A DNA stretch of 64,000 bases from Pseudomonas poae (lineage in GTDB: Bacteria; Pseudomonadota; Gammaproteobacteria; Pseudomonadales; Pseudomonadaceae): NCBI GenBank assembly GCA_028869255.1, contig CP110972.1, positions 6,610,001 to 6,674,000 on the forward strand, given 5' to 3'. Both the position numbers and the translations under genes were made by a program. The notes under the pieces are model-generated. The model was not told the DNA's origin. It did no database searches and saw only the letters and a program-made list of their open reading frames with translations. Shown piece by piece: positions 1 through 9,726 of this stretch (its first letter is position 1; every line of letters begins with the position of its first letter).

Positions 1-957
1 CTCGAAATCCTTCTCGGTTTCGCCGGGGAAGCCCACGATAAAGTCCGAGCTGATGCAAATGCCCGGCACCGCCGCACGCAGTTTGCGCAGTTTGGATTTG
101 TATTCCACGGCGGTGTGGTTGCGCTTCATCGCCGAAAGGATGCGGTCCGAGCCCGATTGCACCGGCAAATGCAGGTGTTTGACCAGCTCCGGCACCTCGG
201 CGTGTGCCTGGATCAGGCTGTCGGAGAACTCCAGCGGGTGCGAGGTGGTGTAGCGAATACGCTCGATACCGTCCACGGCGGCGACCACGCGGATCAGCTC
301 CGCCAGGTCGGCCAGGCGCCCGTCGTGGGTCAGGCCGCGATAACCGTTGACGTTCTGGCCCAGCAGGGTCACTTCGCGCACGCCGTTTTCGGCGAGGTGG
401 ATGATTTCCGACAGCACGTCGTCAAACGGCCGGCTGACTTCTTCGCCACGGGTGTAGGGCACCACGCAGAAGGTGCAGTACTTGCTGCAGCCTTCCATCA
501 CCGACACATAAGCGCTCGGGCCGTCGATACGCGGCTCGGGCAAATGGTCGAATTTTTCGATTTCGGGGAACGACACGTCCACCTGCGGCAGCTTGGTGAT
601 GCGCGCAGCGTCGATCATTTCCGGCAGGCGGTGCAGGGTCTGCGGGCCAAAGACCACGTCGACATAGGGGGCGCGGTCGCGGATCGCGGCGCCTTCCTGG
701 CTGGCCACGCAACCGCCGACGGCGATCACCATCTCCGGGTTGGCCAGTTTCAATTCGCGCCAGCGGCCCAGCTGCGAGTACACGCGGTCCTGGGCCCGCT
801 CGCGGATCGAGCAGGTATTGAGCAGGATTACGTCGGCATCTTCGGCGCGGGCAGTGACTTCCAGGGCCTGGTGTTCACCCAGCAGGTCGACCATGCGCGA
901 GCTGTCGTACTCGTTCATCTGGCAACCGTGGGTTTCGATATAAAGCTTCTTGGCCAT
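1..957 (-). CDS. miaB: tRNA-2-methylthio-N6-dimethylallyladenosine synthase MiaB (3' end outside window)
   Basis: Radical-SAM methylthiotransferase that adds the 2-methylthio group to i6A37 of tRNAs reading UNN codons. The first 319 codons are present and the C-terminus lies beyond the window edge. The N-terminus begins [19 protein letters not shown], the usual UPF0004 start with its first cluster cysteine. The radical-SAM CxxxCxxC motif is at Cys157, Cys161 and Cys164. The start is the only suitable ATG and precedes a short intergenic stretch toward the divergent DUF1820 gene. In other pseudomonads miaB leads a group with ybeZ/phoH-like and ybeY genes, which would lie to the left here. Confident from motif and N-terminal sequence. 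Confidence 0.96.
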   Translation of the reverse strand, partial: MAKKLYIETHGCQMNEYDSSRMVDLLGEHQALEVTARAEDADVILLNTCSIRERAQDRVYSQLGRWRELKLANPEMVIAVGGCVASQEGAAIRDRAPYVDVVFGPQTLHRLPEMIDAARITKLPQVDVSFPEIEKFDHLPEPRIDGPSAYVSVMEGCSKYCTFCVVPYTRGEEVSRPFDDVLSEIIHLAENGVREVTLLGQNVNGYRGLTHDGRLADLAELIRVVAAVDGIERIRYTTSHPLEFSDSLIQAHAEVPELVKHLHLPVQSGSDRILSAMKRNHTAVEYKSKLRKLRAAVPGICISSDFIVGFPGETEKDFE

Positions 958-1088
958 GGGAATCGTCAACTGGTGGTAAAGAACCGCGCATTATAGGGGG
1001 CATGTCCATTGGTTCCTAGCGTTGTGCATCGGGTGCCATGCTATAGTTCGCGCCCTCTTTTATATCCCCGATGTGTTATTCGCCCACC

Positions 1089-1415
1089 ATGACCAAACGT
1101 GAAGCTCCAATCTATAAGGTGATTTTCCTTAACCAGGGCCAGGTGTTCGAAATGTACGCCAAGCAGATCTATCAAAGTGATCTGTGGGGCTTCCTGGAAG
1201 TGGAAGAGTTCGTCTTTGGCGAGCGCACCCAATTGGTCGTCGACCCGGGCGAAGAAAAACTCAAGGCGCAGTTCGAAGGCGTGGTGCGCAGCTTTGTGCC
1301 GATGCATTCGATTGTGCGCATCGATGAGGTCGAGCGCCTGGGTACGCCGAAGATCAGCGAGGCGCGGGGCACCAGCAATGTGATGCCGTTTCCGATGCCG
1401 ATGCCAGAGAAGTAA
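1089..1415 (+). CDS. DUF1820 family protein
   Basis: Small soluble protein of 108 residues that matches the DUF1820 family, conserved next to miaB in pseudomonads and of unknown function. I chose ATG 1089 (MTKREAPIYKVIFLNQGQ) over the in-frame ATG at 1071 because the family begins with this stretch and the extension (MCYSPT) looks untranslated. It contains a conserved EVEEFVFGE segment and a short proline/methionine-rich tail (MPFPMPMPEK). No signal peptide or membrane segment is visible. It is divergent from miaB, with about 130 bp between the starts. A REP doublet follows it. Confidence 0.85.
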   Translation: MTKREAPIYKVIFLNQGQVFEMYAKQIYQSDLWGFLEVEEFVFGERTQLVVDPGEEKLKAQFEGVVRSFVPMHSIVRIDEVERLGTPKISEARGTSNVMPFPMPMPEK

Positions 1416-1438
1416 TACGTTCCACCTGTGTCTGTGCC

Positions 1439-1570
1439 TGTGGCGAGCGGGCTTGCCCGCGTTGGGCTGCGAAGCGGCCCTTGAGGCTGCAACTGCGGTC
1501 TGCCTGAAAGAACTCTATTGCCTTACTAGGGCTGCTGCGCAGCCCAACGCGGGCAAGCCCGCTCGCCACA
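1439..1570. repeat. REP doublet (inverted pair, GGCGAGCGGGCTTGCCCGCG type)
   Basis: Two arms in inverted orientation: TGTGGCGAGCGGGCTTGCCC near 1439 and its complement ending at 1570, each extended by a GTTGGGCTGCG segment, with about 47 bp between. The same variant recurs at 22524-22656. It lies between convergent genes (DUF1820 and the Sel1 protein). It is a mobile-repeat (REPIN-like) element with no coding capacity. Confidence 0.85.
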
Positions 1571-1625
1571 TAAGCCCGCCGGGCACATAAGTCCGCTGGG
1601 CACACAGGCGGGCTTTACAGAAGGA

Positions 1626-2180
1626 TCAGGGCAGGGGCGAGAACGGTGAGCGCCCATCCGCACTCTGCAATTCCTGCAGGTAATTGCGGAAAATCTGGCC
1701 CAGCACCTGGGTGGCTACTTCCAACTCATCGCGCTGCATGTGCTCGGCGACTTCGTCGGCAGTGTCCAGTGCGTCTTCGGCGCCGTTGACCGCCGCCATT
1801 TTCAGCACGATATACGCCTGCACGTTATTGGCCGGCACGCCTTCGCCCTTGAAGAACATGGTGCCCAGCTGGAATTGCGCCTGCGCATGGCCCTGCAACG
1901 AGGCTTTCTCGAAGTAGCTCAAGGCTTTGTTGAGGTCGCGGGCGGGGTTTTTGCTGTCGTGGTAGTACTCGCCCAACTCGTATTGCGCCTGCGCATCCCC
2001 GCCATCAGCCTGTTTCTGGCACGCGCTCAGGGCTTCGGCCTGGCTGTCTGGCTGGGTATTGAGGGTGCAACGACCCATCGCTGGGATTAACAACGAGTTG
2101 CCGCCTGCTTGTGCATGTGCCAGCAGCGGCTGAAGGAGCAACAGGCAGCCCAGAACCAGGGTGCGGCCGGTGCGTTTCAT
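1626..2180 (-). CDS. Sel1-like repeat (tetratricopeptide) exported protein
   Basis: A protein of 184 residues with an N-terminal signal peptide (MKRTGRTLVLGCLLLLQPLLAHAQA, cleavage likely after AHA). Sel1-type repeats follow: AQYELGEYYHDSKNPARDL, then AQAQFQLGTMFFKGEGVPANN. Sel1 proteins are usually periplasmic scaffolds for protein interactions; the partner is not evident here. I chose ATG 2180 because an AGAGG ribosome site lies about 10 bases before it and the signal peptide starts there; a longer in-frame reading to 2240 adds only unlikely sequence. The gene stands alone. Confidence 0.82.
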   Translation of the reverse strand: MKRTGRTLVLGCLLLLQPLLAHAQAGGNSLLIPAMGRCTLNTQPDSQAEALSACQKQADGGDAQAQYELGEYYHDSKNPARDLNKALSYFEKASLQGHAQAQFQLGTMFFKGEGVPANNVQAYIVLKMAAVNGAEDALDTADEVAEHMQRDELEVATQVLGQIFRNYLQELQSADGRSPFSPLP

Positions 2181-2363
2181 GGGAATCGACTTACCTCTGA
2201 CGGGGCGCGCGGACCCTCGTGGGATCCAATAAGCGCGCATTATGAAATAAGCAGGCCTCTGCTTACAAAGTCTTTACTCGTTTTTCTGCTGGTTGGGCAA
2301 GTTATCTGCCGGATTGCAGGTGATTTCTCGAAAAACTTGGGAAATCTCTGTAAGCAAAGTAGC

Positions 2364-2398
2364 AAATCTGACGCCGGCAAGGCGGCGTCAGATTTTTT
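2364..2398. terminator. Rho-independent terminator-like hairpin (hemL 3' side)
   Basis: Perfect 13-bp stem AAATCTGACGCCG / CGGCGTCAGATTT with a 6-nt loop. The plus strand continues into six T; on the minus strand the stem follows the hemL stop by 8 bases and ends in three T. It probably ends the thiD-thiE-hemL transcript and would also stop plus-strand readthrough. Confidence 0.75.
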
Positions 2399-2405
2399 CG
2401 GCCTT

Positions 2406-3689
2406 TTATTTCAGTGCGGCGAAGGCGCGCTCGGCTGCGTCCAGGGTCAGTTTCAGCTCGGCGTCGCCATGGGCGATCGAGGTGAAGCCGGCTTCAAAGG
2501 CACTTGGCGCCAGGTACACGCCGCCTTCCAGCATCAGGTGGAAGAAGCGCTTGAACAGGTCGGCATCGCTGCCCATCACGTCATCAAAGGTGACGATGTC
2601 GTCGGCACCGCTGAAGTACAGGCCGAACATGCCGCCCGCTTGCGTGGTAACGAACGGGATACCGGCTGCGTCGGCGCGCTGTTGCAGGCCGTCCAGCAGG
2701 CGGGTGGTGTAATCGGTCAGCTCGGCGTGGAAGCCCGGGCGGCTGATCAGGCGCAGGGTGGTCAGGCCGGCGGCCATGGCCAGCGGGTTACCCGACAAGG
2801 TGCCCGCCTGGTACACCGGGCCTAGCGGCGCAATGTGTTGCATGATGTCGCGTTTGCCGCCGAAGCAGCCCACCGGCATGCCGCCGCCGATGATCTTGCC
2901 GAAGGTGCTCAGGTCCGGCGTCACGCCGTAGTGAGCCTGAGCGCCGCCCAGGGCCACGCGGAAACCGGTCATCACTTCGTCGAAAATCAGCACCACGCCG
3001 TGCTTGTCGCACTGCTCGCGCAGCCCCTCGAGGAAGCCCGGCGCCGGCGGTACGCAGTTCATATTGCCGGCCACCGGCTCGACGATGATGCACGCCACGT
3101 CCTGGCCTACCTCATTGAGCATCTGCTCGACGGCGGCGATGTCGTTGAACGGCAGGGTCAGGGTGTGTTTGGCAAACGCAGCCGGCACGCCGGCCGAGCT
3201 GGGTACGCCCTGGGTCAGTGCGCCGGAACCGGCTTTTACCAGCAGGCTGTCGGAGTGACCGTGGTAGCAACCTTCGAACTTGATGATGCTGTCGCGGCCG
3301 GTGAAACCACGGGCCAGGCGAATCGCACTCATGGTGGCTTCGGTGCCGGAGCTGACCATGCGCACCATTTCCATCGATGGCACGATCGAGCACACCAGGT
3401 CAGCCATTTCGGTTTCCATGGCGGTCGGCGCGCCGTAGGACAAGCCGTGTTGCAGTTGCTGGCGTACGGCGTCGAGCACGTCCGGGTGGCTGTGGCCGAG
3501 GATCATCGGGCCCCAGGAACCCACATAGTCAACGTAGCGCTTGTCATCTTCGTCGGTAACGTAGGCGCCCTCGGCATGCTTGAAGAACAACGGTGTGCCG
3601 CCCACGCTCTTGAACGCACGCACGGGGGAGTTCACACCGCCGGGGATGTGTTTCTGGGCATTGGCAAACAGGGTTTCGGAACGGGACAT
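2406..3689 (-). CDS. hemL: Glutamate-1-semialdehyde 2,1-aminomutase
   Basis: PLP enzyme of the C5 haem pathway that converts glutamate-1-semialdehyde to 5-aminolevulinate in the cytoplasm. Its 427 residues are full length for the family. It shows the N-terminal [30 protein letters not shown] start, the SSGTEA phosphate-binding loop near residue 113, [10 protein letters not shown] near 235 and the PLP lysine in [10 protein letters not shown] (Lys265). It is the last gene of a minus-strand operon, 11 bp after thiE, and is followed by a strong hairpin. The thiE-hemL pairing is standard in pseudomonads. Confidence 0.97.
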   Translation of the reverse strand: MSRSETLFANAQKHIPGGVNSPVRAFKSVGGTPLFFKHAEGAYVTDEDDKRYVDYVGSWGPMILGHSHPDVLDAVRQQLQHGLSYGAPTAMETEMADLVCSIVPSMEMVRMVSSGTEATMSAIRLARGFTGRDSIIKFEGCYHGHSDSLLVKAGSGALTQGVPSSAGVPAAFAKHTLTLPFNDIAAVEQMLNEVGQDVACIIVEPVAGNMNCVPPAPGFLEGLREQCDKHGVVLIFDEVMTGFRVALGGAQAHYGVTPDLSTFGKIIGGGMPVGCFGGKRDIMQHIAPLGPVYQAGTLSGNPLAMAAGLTTLRLISRPGFHAELTDYTTRLLDGLQQRADAAGIPFVTTQAGGMFGLYFSGADDIVTFDDVMGSDADLFKRFFHLMLEGGVYLAPSAFEAGFTSIAHGDAELKLTLDAAERAFAALK

Positions 3690-3700
3690 GATCGGGCTCT

Positions 3701-4330
3701 CTAAACTGAAGACTTAAGAAGATCGTTGAAGGCGCGGGCGCGGCGCGTGACTTCCTGGGTGCTGTCGGCACCGAACAGGCCGTGCACCACCGCCAGCAGG
3801 TCGGCGCCGTGGGCCACCAGGGGTTCGGCGTTCTCCAGCGTGATGCCGCCGATCACGCAGATCGGCAACTGCAGGCGCGTGCGGGCCTGGGCCAGCATCT
3901 CGAGGGTGGCGGCGGGTGCGCCGGGCTTGGTCGTGGAATTGAAGAAGCGACCGAAGGCCACATAGCTTGCGCCTTCCTTGGCGGCTTGTTCGGCCAGTTC
4001 GATCTGGCTGTGGCAGGTCGCGCCAATAATCGCCTTGGGGCCGAGCAGCGAGCGGGCCGGGGTCAGCGGGCCGTCGGTCTGGCCCAGGTGCACGCCGACG
4101 CCCAGGCGCGCAGCCAGTTCGGCGTCGTCGTTGATGATCAACTGGGTCTTGTAGCGCGAACACAGCTCTCGCAGCTTTTCGGCCTCACGCAGGCGCCGGG
4201 CTTCGTCGGTGCTTTTGTCGCGGTACTGCAACAGGGTCACGCCACCGTCCAACGCCGCTTCGACGTAGGCGAGGAATTTGCCGGCCAACAGCTGGCTGTC
4301 GGTAATGGCATACAGGCCACGTAATTTCAT
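3701..4330 (-). CDS. thiE: Thiamine-phosphate synthase
   Basis: Joins HMP pyrophosphate and thiazole phosphate to give thiamine monophosphate. The 209-residue TIM-barrel protein shows family motifs in order: LLQYRDKS near residue 35, IINDDAELA near 66, [11 protein letters not shown] near 78, the [24 protein letters not shown] region around 110-130 with FNSTTKP after it, and VIGGI near 160. It lies 23 bp downstream of thiD and 11 bp upstream of hemL, so the three are probably one transcript. I saw no TPP riboswitch before the operon. Confidence 0.96.
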   Translation of the reverse strand: MKLRGLYAITDSQLLAGKFLAYVEAALDGGVTLLQYRDKSTDEARRLREAEKLRELCSRYKTQLIINDDAELAARLGVGVHLGQTDGPLTPARSLLGPKAIIGATCHSQIELAEQAAKEGASYVAFGRFFNSTTKPGAPAATLEMLAQARTRLQLPICVIGGITLENAEPLVAHGADLLAVVHGLFGADSTQEVTRRARAFNDLLKSSV

Positions 4331-4353
4331 CGGGCAGGCCCCTTGGCTTGGTC

Positions 4354-5151
4354 TTACGAACAGAAATCCAGCGGCAGACGGCGCGGTACAAACTGGCCCT
4401 GGCCGAGTTGTTCGGCGTCACGCAGGGTGCGCCAAGTGTAGTTGAGTGCCGACTGCACGGCGCTTACCAGGCCTTCGCCCTGGGCGAGCCGACCGGCCAA
4501 TGCGCTGGCCAGCGTGCAGCCCGAACCGTGATAGCTGCCGGGCAGGCGCTGGCAGGTAAAGGTCTGGCGCGTGCCGTCGCGGCTGTACAGGCGGTTGTGC
4601 ACTTCATGCTCGTCGCCATGGCCGCCGGTGATCAACAGGTGCTTGATATACGGCAGCAGTTTCTCGGCGCACTCGTCGGCCGTGCCCTCGGGCAATTGCG
4701 CAAGGATGCGCGCTTCCGGCAGGTTCGGCGTGGCGATCAGCGACAGCGGCAACAGCCGCTCGCGCATGGCAAAGCCGACTTCGTCTTTGCCCAGGCTGCC
4801 GCCGCCGCCGGCACGCAGCACCGGGTCGCACACCACCGGCAGGTGCGGGTGCGCCTGCAGCAACTCGACCACGGTGTCGACCATCGCCGTGGAACCGAGC
4901 ATGCCCAGCTTGACCGCCGCCACTTCGGAGTCGCTGAGCACGGCGTTGGCCTGGGCCAGCACCCACTCGCGGTCGAGTACGCGGAAATCGCTGACATTGA
5001 CGGTGTTCTGCACGGTCAGGGCGGTGACGGCCGGAGCCGCATGGCAACCCTGAGCGAGCAGGGCTTCGATATCTGCCTGCAAGCCGGCGCCACCACTGGG
5101 ATCATGGCCGGAGAGACAGAGGACAACGGGGCGAGAGCTGTAGATATTCAT
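4354..5151 (-). CDS. thiD: Hydroxymethylpyrimidine/phosphomethylpyrimidine kinase
   Basis: Ribokinase-fold enzyme that phosphorylates HMP and HMP-P for thiamine synthesis. It has 265 residues from ATG 5151 ([21 protein letters not shown]). An in-frame start 21 bases upstream is possible, but the family begins here. The [15 protein letters not shown] substrate motif is near residue 16 and the [12 protein letters not shown] anion-hole/ATP motif near 213. It is the first gene of the thiD-thiE-hemL unit and divergent from the sensor kinase gene. Confidence 0.95.
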   Translation of the reverse strand: MNIYSSRPVVLCLSGHDPSGGAGLQADIEALLAQGCHAAPAVTALTVQNTVNVSDFRVLDREWVLAQANAVLSDSEVAAVKLGMLGSTAMVDTVVELLQAHPHLPVVCDPVLRAGGGGSLGKDEVGFAMRERLLPLSLIATPNLPEARILAQLPEGTADECAEKLLPYIKHLLITGGHGDEHEVHNRLYSRDGTRQTFTCQRLPGSYHGSGCTLASALAGRLAQGEGLVSAVQSALNYTWRTLRDAEQLGQGQFVPRRLPLDFCS

Positions 5152-5426
5152 GGAGCGCGAGCTTACCACCAAACGCTTTTTGCGTGGCCGTCTGGCGATG
5201 GTTGAATTTTGCTCCGATTGTGACGCTTTTCTGGCGTTTGGTCTGTGGGTGGAAACCGCTGAAAGCCCTGTTCTAGAGCCTTTAGAAAAATTAATTCAAT
5301 GGTGTCTAATGGCCTTTAGCGGCTATGCTAAAGTGGATCCAAACAACTTACTGTACCGCCGGTGTACGTCTTCTCAAAAGGAATGGGGGGCTTTTGACAT
5401 AACCGGACAGGCCACGCTGGGGCTCT

Positions 5427-7818
5427 ATGCGCTATTTGCTGATTTTATTGTTGTGCGGGCTGCCGATGCTCGCCGGCGCCATTGAGTTCAACCAGGACAC
5501 GCGAAGCCTGCCGCTGGGCCGAGTCATGCAAGTGCTCGAAGACCCGACCGATGCGCTGACCATCGCGCAAGTCAGCTCTCCCGCCTACGCCGCCCAGTTC
5601 AAACCCCATGACCAAGCCACCCTTAACGCCGGCTACTCGCGCTCGGTGTTCTGGCTCAAGGTCGACCTGCATTACACCGCCAAAGATACCCGGGCACCGC
5701 GTCACCTGGTTCCTGGAGTTGGCGTACCCGCCGCTGAATCATCTGGACCTGTACCAGAGCGACGCCACCGGCGCCTACCGCCTGACCACCCGCACCGGCA
5801 GCGCATTGCCGTTTTCCAGCCGTGATGTGAGCCAGAGCAATTACCTGTTCAAGCTCAACTTCGTGCCGGATCAGCGGCAAACCGTTTACCTGCGCCTGCA
5901 AAGCCAAGGCTCGATCCAGGCGCCGTTGACGCTCTGGGCCGGCACCGCGTACTTGGAACAGCAGCCGCTGCGTTTGTACGTACTCGGCGCCATTTATGGC
6001 GTATTGCTGGGGATGCTGGTCTACAACCTGTTCATCTACCTGAGCGTGCGCGACACCAGTTATCTGTATTACATCCTGTATATCGCCTCGTTCGGCCTGT
6101 ACCAACTGTCGGTCAATGGGGTGGCGGTGGAGTTTTTCTGGCCGAACAACCCGTGGTGGGCGAATGCGGCGGTGCCGTTCCTGATCGGGTCGGCGGCGCT
6201 GTTTGGCAGCCTGTTCGCGCGCAGCTTTTTGCACACCGCGCAGCACAGTCGCTGGATCAACCGACTGCTGCTGGCGCTGGTGGCGTGCGGCGCGGTGGTG
6301 ATGTTGCTGTCGCTGATGACCAGCTACGCCCTGGCGCTGCGGCTGGCCACCGGGTTGGCGCTGGTGTTCACCGTGACCATCTTTGTCGCCGCCATCAAGG
6401 CCTGGTATTGCGGCCAGCGCATGGCGCGCTATTTCATCATTGCCTGGTCGGCGTTTCTGTTGGGCGGGGTGGTGAATACGCTGATGGTGCTGGGCTACCT
6501 GCCGAATGTGTTCCTGACCATGTACGCCAGCCAGATCGGTTCGGCGATCGAAGTGGCGCTGTTGTCCCTGGCCCTGGCCGATCGCATCAATGCCATGCGT
6601 GAGCAACAGGCGCAGATCCTGTTCGATGCCAGCCAGAAGCTCGAAGTGCTCAACCTGCAATTGGCCCGCAGCAACCGGCTCAAGGATGAATTCCTCGCCA
6701 CCCTGACCCACGAGCTGCGCACGCCGATGAACGGGGTGATCGGCTCCCTCGAACTGATGCAAACCGTGCCCCTGGAAGCGGACCTGGCGCAGTATCAGCA
6801 AACCGCCGCCGGTTCGGCCCGCGACATGATGCGCATGGTCAACGGCATCCTCACCCTCACCGAATTGCAGGCCGGGCGCCTGAGTGCCCAGCCCCGCGTG
6901 TTCAGCCTGCGCGGCGTGCTCGACACCTTACGCCAGCAGTTCAGTGCCAGCGCCCAGAGCAAGGGCCTGGCATTTTCCATCGATGTGGCCGACGAGCTGG
7001 CGGACCGCGTGGTAGGTGACGCCGACAAACTGCTGCAGTGCCTGGACTGCCTGCTGGACAACGCGTTCAAGTTCACCCACGAAGGCGCGGTGCGCCTGCG
7101 GGTGGTGGGCGTGCCCCACAGCGACGGTGGCGTACGCCTGAGTTTTATCGTCACCGATACCGGTATCGGCTTTGCCTTCCTCGACGAAGCCACCCTGTAC
7201 CAGCGCTTCTTCCAGCTCGATGGCTCCACCACTCGCGAATATGGCGGTTTGGGCATTGGCCTGGCGATCTGCCGACAATTGATCGAGCTGCTGGGCGGAC
7301 GCCTCACCCATCACTCCGAGCCTCGCAAGGGCAGCCGCTTCCAGTTGGAAATGCAGGTCAGCCCGGCGCCACCCGAGCCCCGGCAGGCGCCGGATCGGCA
7401 GCGCTCGCCCCAGGCGTGCACGGTGCTGTTGGTGGACGACAACAGCGTCGGCCAACTGGCGGTGCGCGGCATGTTGCTCAAGCTCGGTTACCGGGTAAAA
7501 ACCGTCGACAGCGGCCCGTCGGCCCTGGCGGCGTTGCAGGGCGAGCGTTTCGACGCGGTGTTATTGGATGTTCCTGAAGGCGGTTTCTCATTGTGCTGTC
7601 AGATTCGTGCTCTGCCTGGCTGCGGTGAATTGCCGGTGATTGCCTTGAGTATGTCGCCGAATGTGTCCGAGCGAGAGCACTGCCATGGCATCGGCATCAC
7701 CGAGCGGCTGGCCAAGCCCGTGCGTTTCGAAGCTTTGCAGGCGGTGTTGGAACGGCATTTATTGGGTTCGGACGAAGGCGAAAGCGCCGTGCATTCGGCG
7801 GGTATGTCACTTTTGTAA
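5427..7818 (+). pseudogene. Hybrid sensor histidine kinase (7TMR-DISM) interrupted by a one-base frameshift
   Basis: The restored product would be about 796 residues. It has a signal peptide (MRYLLILLLCGLPMLAGAIE), a 7TMR-DISM extracellular sensing domain to about residue 175, seven membrane helices (about 180-390), a HisKA domain with phospho-acceptor His428 in THELRTPMNG, an HATPase domain (GTGIGF-like DTGIGFAF, then GGLGIGLAI) and a C-terminal receiver with LVDDN and Asp714. The reading frame breaks at 5701-5703. The first frame runs from 5427 through KDTRAPR and then ends at 5825. The rest is open in the next frame (RTWFLELAYPP expected) from there to 7818. Removing C5703 joins the two frames exactly. 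As written the kinase would be lost; see the findings on frame disruptions. Ligand unknown. Confidence 0.85.
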
Positions 7819-7884
7819 GCCGGATGGCGGTGCTTAACTGAAATTCAGGCCCCGATTGAATGTGGCCTTTTCAGGAGGCCCAGC

Positions 7885-9531
7885 ATGAACTTGCATCAAT
7901 TCGCTGAAACCCACGACGTCACCAACCAGCCGCCGTCCCTGGACGGCACCAACCTGTACCGCATCGACCTGCCCCTGCAAGAGTGGTCGCGCCGCTTCGG
8001 CGCCGGCTGGGCGCAGGCGCGTATCGATGCCTACGGCGCGCTGGCTGGCGGGCCGTTGATGGAGGCCGGGTTCCTGGCCAACCAGAACAAACCGGTGTTC
8101 AGCAGCCATGACCGCTATGGGCACCGTATCGATCTGGTGGAATTTCACCCGGCCTACCATGAGCTGATGCGCACCGCCGTCGAGCATGGCCTGCCGTCGC
8201 TGCCGTGGGCCCATCCGCAGTCCGGCGCCCACGTGGCCCGCGCCGCCCTGACTTACTTGCACAGCCAGGCCGAAGCCGGCACCGGTTGCCCGCTGACCAT
8301 GACCTTCGCCTGCGTGCCCGCCCTGCGTTTGCAGCCGGACTTGGCTGACACCTGGCTGCCGAAAATCCTCAGTACCCAATACGATCCACGCAATGTCGGC
8401 ATCGCTCACAAGGCTGGGGCCACTATCGGCATGGCCATGACTGAGAAGCAGGGCGGCACCGATGTGCGCGCCAACACCACCCGCGCTTACCCGGTGGGCG
8501 CGGGCGGGCCCGGGCAAGCCTATGAGCTGGTGGGCCACAAGTGGTTTTGCTCGGCGCCGATGTGCGATGGGTTTTTGACCCTGGCCCAGACTGACAAGGG
8601 CCTTTCCTGTTTTCTGCTGCCCCGGCACCGTCCGGACGACACGCGCAACGAGTTCTACATCCAGCGCCTCAAAAACAAACTCGGCAACTGCTCCAACGCG
8701 TCCAGTGAAGTGGAATTTCGCGGTGCCCTGGCCTGGATGATCGGCGAGGAAGGCCGTGGCGTGCCGACCATCATCGAAATGGTCGCCATGACCCGCTTCG
8801 ATTGCATGGTCGGCTCCAGCGCCTTGATGCGCCAGGCGCTGACCCAGGCCAGCCATCATTGCGCCCATCGCCTGGTCGGTGGCCGTGTACTCAGCGAACA
8901 ACCGCTGATGCAAAACGTGTTGGCCGACCTTGCCCTGGAAAGCGAAGCCTCGCTGGCCTTGAGCATGCGCATGGGGCGTGCCCTGGACCATCAGGGCGAT
9001 GAGCAAGAAGCCAAGTTCGCCCGGCTGGTAACAGCGGTGGGCAAGTACTGGATCTGCAAGCGCGCACCGGCAATGATCAACGAAGCTGCCGAGTGCATGG
9101 GCGGCGCCGGCTATGTGGAGGACAGCATCTTGCCGCGCCTGTACCGTGAGGCGCCGGTGAATTCGACGTGGGAAGGTTCCGGCAACGTGCAGTGCCTGGA
9201 CGTGCTGCGCGCGCTGTCCAAGGAGCCGGGTGTGCTGGAGGCGCTGTTTGTTGAGCTGGGTGACGGGCATGGCGACCAGCAGTTGGCGCGGCATATCGGG
9301 CAACTGAAATCGGCCTTTATGGACACCCAGGATATCCAGTACCGCGCACGCCAGCTGACCGAGGACATTGCCGTGGCATTGCAGGCCAAGCTGCTGCTGG
9401 AGGCGGGGAATGCACCGGTCAGCGATGGCTTTATTGCCAGCCGCTTGGGTGAGTCATCGGGTCGGGTGTACGGCACGCTGCCGCGTGGGGTGGATGTGGC
9501 GGCGATTGTCGCCCGCTCGACACCTGCCTGA
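7885..9531 (+). CDS. aidB: Acyl-CoA dehydrogenase family protein AidB
   Basis: FAD-dependent acyl-CoA dehydrogenase relative of 548 residues, matching the length and sequence of AidB, which in E. coli belongs to the adaptive response to alkylation and binds DNA through its C-terminal domain. Visible family features: GMAMTEKQGGTDVRANT near 190, the KWFCSAP segment, LKNKLGNCSNASSEVEF, MTRFDCMVGSSALMR and the strongly conserved ECMGGAGYVEDSILPRLYREAPVNSTWEGSGNVQ block (about 410-440). A good ribosome site (CAGGAGG) precedes the ATG. It appears monocistronic, with a REP doublet downstream. Confidence 0.92.
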   Translation: MNLHQFAETHDVTNQPPSLDGTNLYRIDLPLQEWSRRFGAGWAQARIDAYGALAGGPLMEAGFLANQNKPVFSSHDRYGHRIDLVEFHPAYHELMRTAVEHGLPSLPWAHPQSGAHVARAALTYLHSQAEAGTGCPLTMTFACVPALRLQPDLADTWLPKILSTQYDPRNVGIAHKAGATIGMAMTEKQGGTDVRANTTRAYPVGAGGPGQAYELVGHKWFCSAPMCDGFLTLAQTDKGLSCFLLPRHRPDDTRNEFYIQRLKNKLGNCSNASSEVEFRGALAWMIGEEGRGVPTIIEMVAMTRFDCMVGSSALMRQALTQASHHCAHRLVGGRVLSEQPLMQNVLADLALESEASLALSMRMGRALDHQGDEQEAKFARLVTAVGKYWICKRAPAMINEAAECMGGAGYVEDSILPRLYREAPVNSTWEGSGNVQCLDVLRALSKEPGVLEALFVELGDGHGDQQLARHIGQLKSAFMDTQDIQYRARQLTEDIAVALQAKLLLEAGNAPVSDGFIASRLGESSGRVYGTLPRGVDVAAIVARSTPA

Positions 9532-9544
9532 ACGCGGACCAATA

Positions 9545-9632
9545 GGTGGGAGCTGGCTTGCCTGCGATAGCGGTGTATCAGCCCCATCTTGCTGACTGAC
9601 CCACCGCCATCGCGGGCAAGCCCGGCTCCCAC
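9545..9632. repeat. REP doublet (GTGGGAGCTGGCTTGC type)
   Basis: Inverted pair: GGTGGGAGCTGGCTTGCCTG at the left and CGGGCAAGCCCGGCTCCCAC at the right, with about 45 bp between carrying GCTGACTGACCCACCGCCAT. It sits between aidB and amn. Confidence 0.85.
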
Positions 9633-9726
9633 AGCAATTGCACTGATCTTGAGAGGGCACTCCAATTCAAAGTTTGCGTCTGACAGGGATACAGGCAAGA
9701 TAAAGGTCTGCAAGTCAGAACACAGG

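Noticed and set aside
115..996. Long plus-strand open frame opposite miaB and similar antisense frames opposite most genes
   Set aside because: They mirror a real gene on the other strand, have no start signal and no recognisable domain; high-GC codon bias produces them.
5152..5426. Possible TPP riboswitch before thiD
   Set aside because: The upstream sequence lacks the CTGAGA and other conserved thi-box elements.
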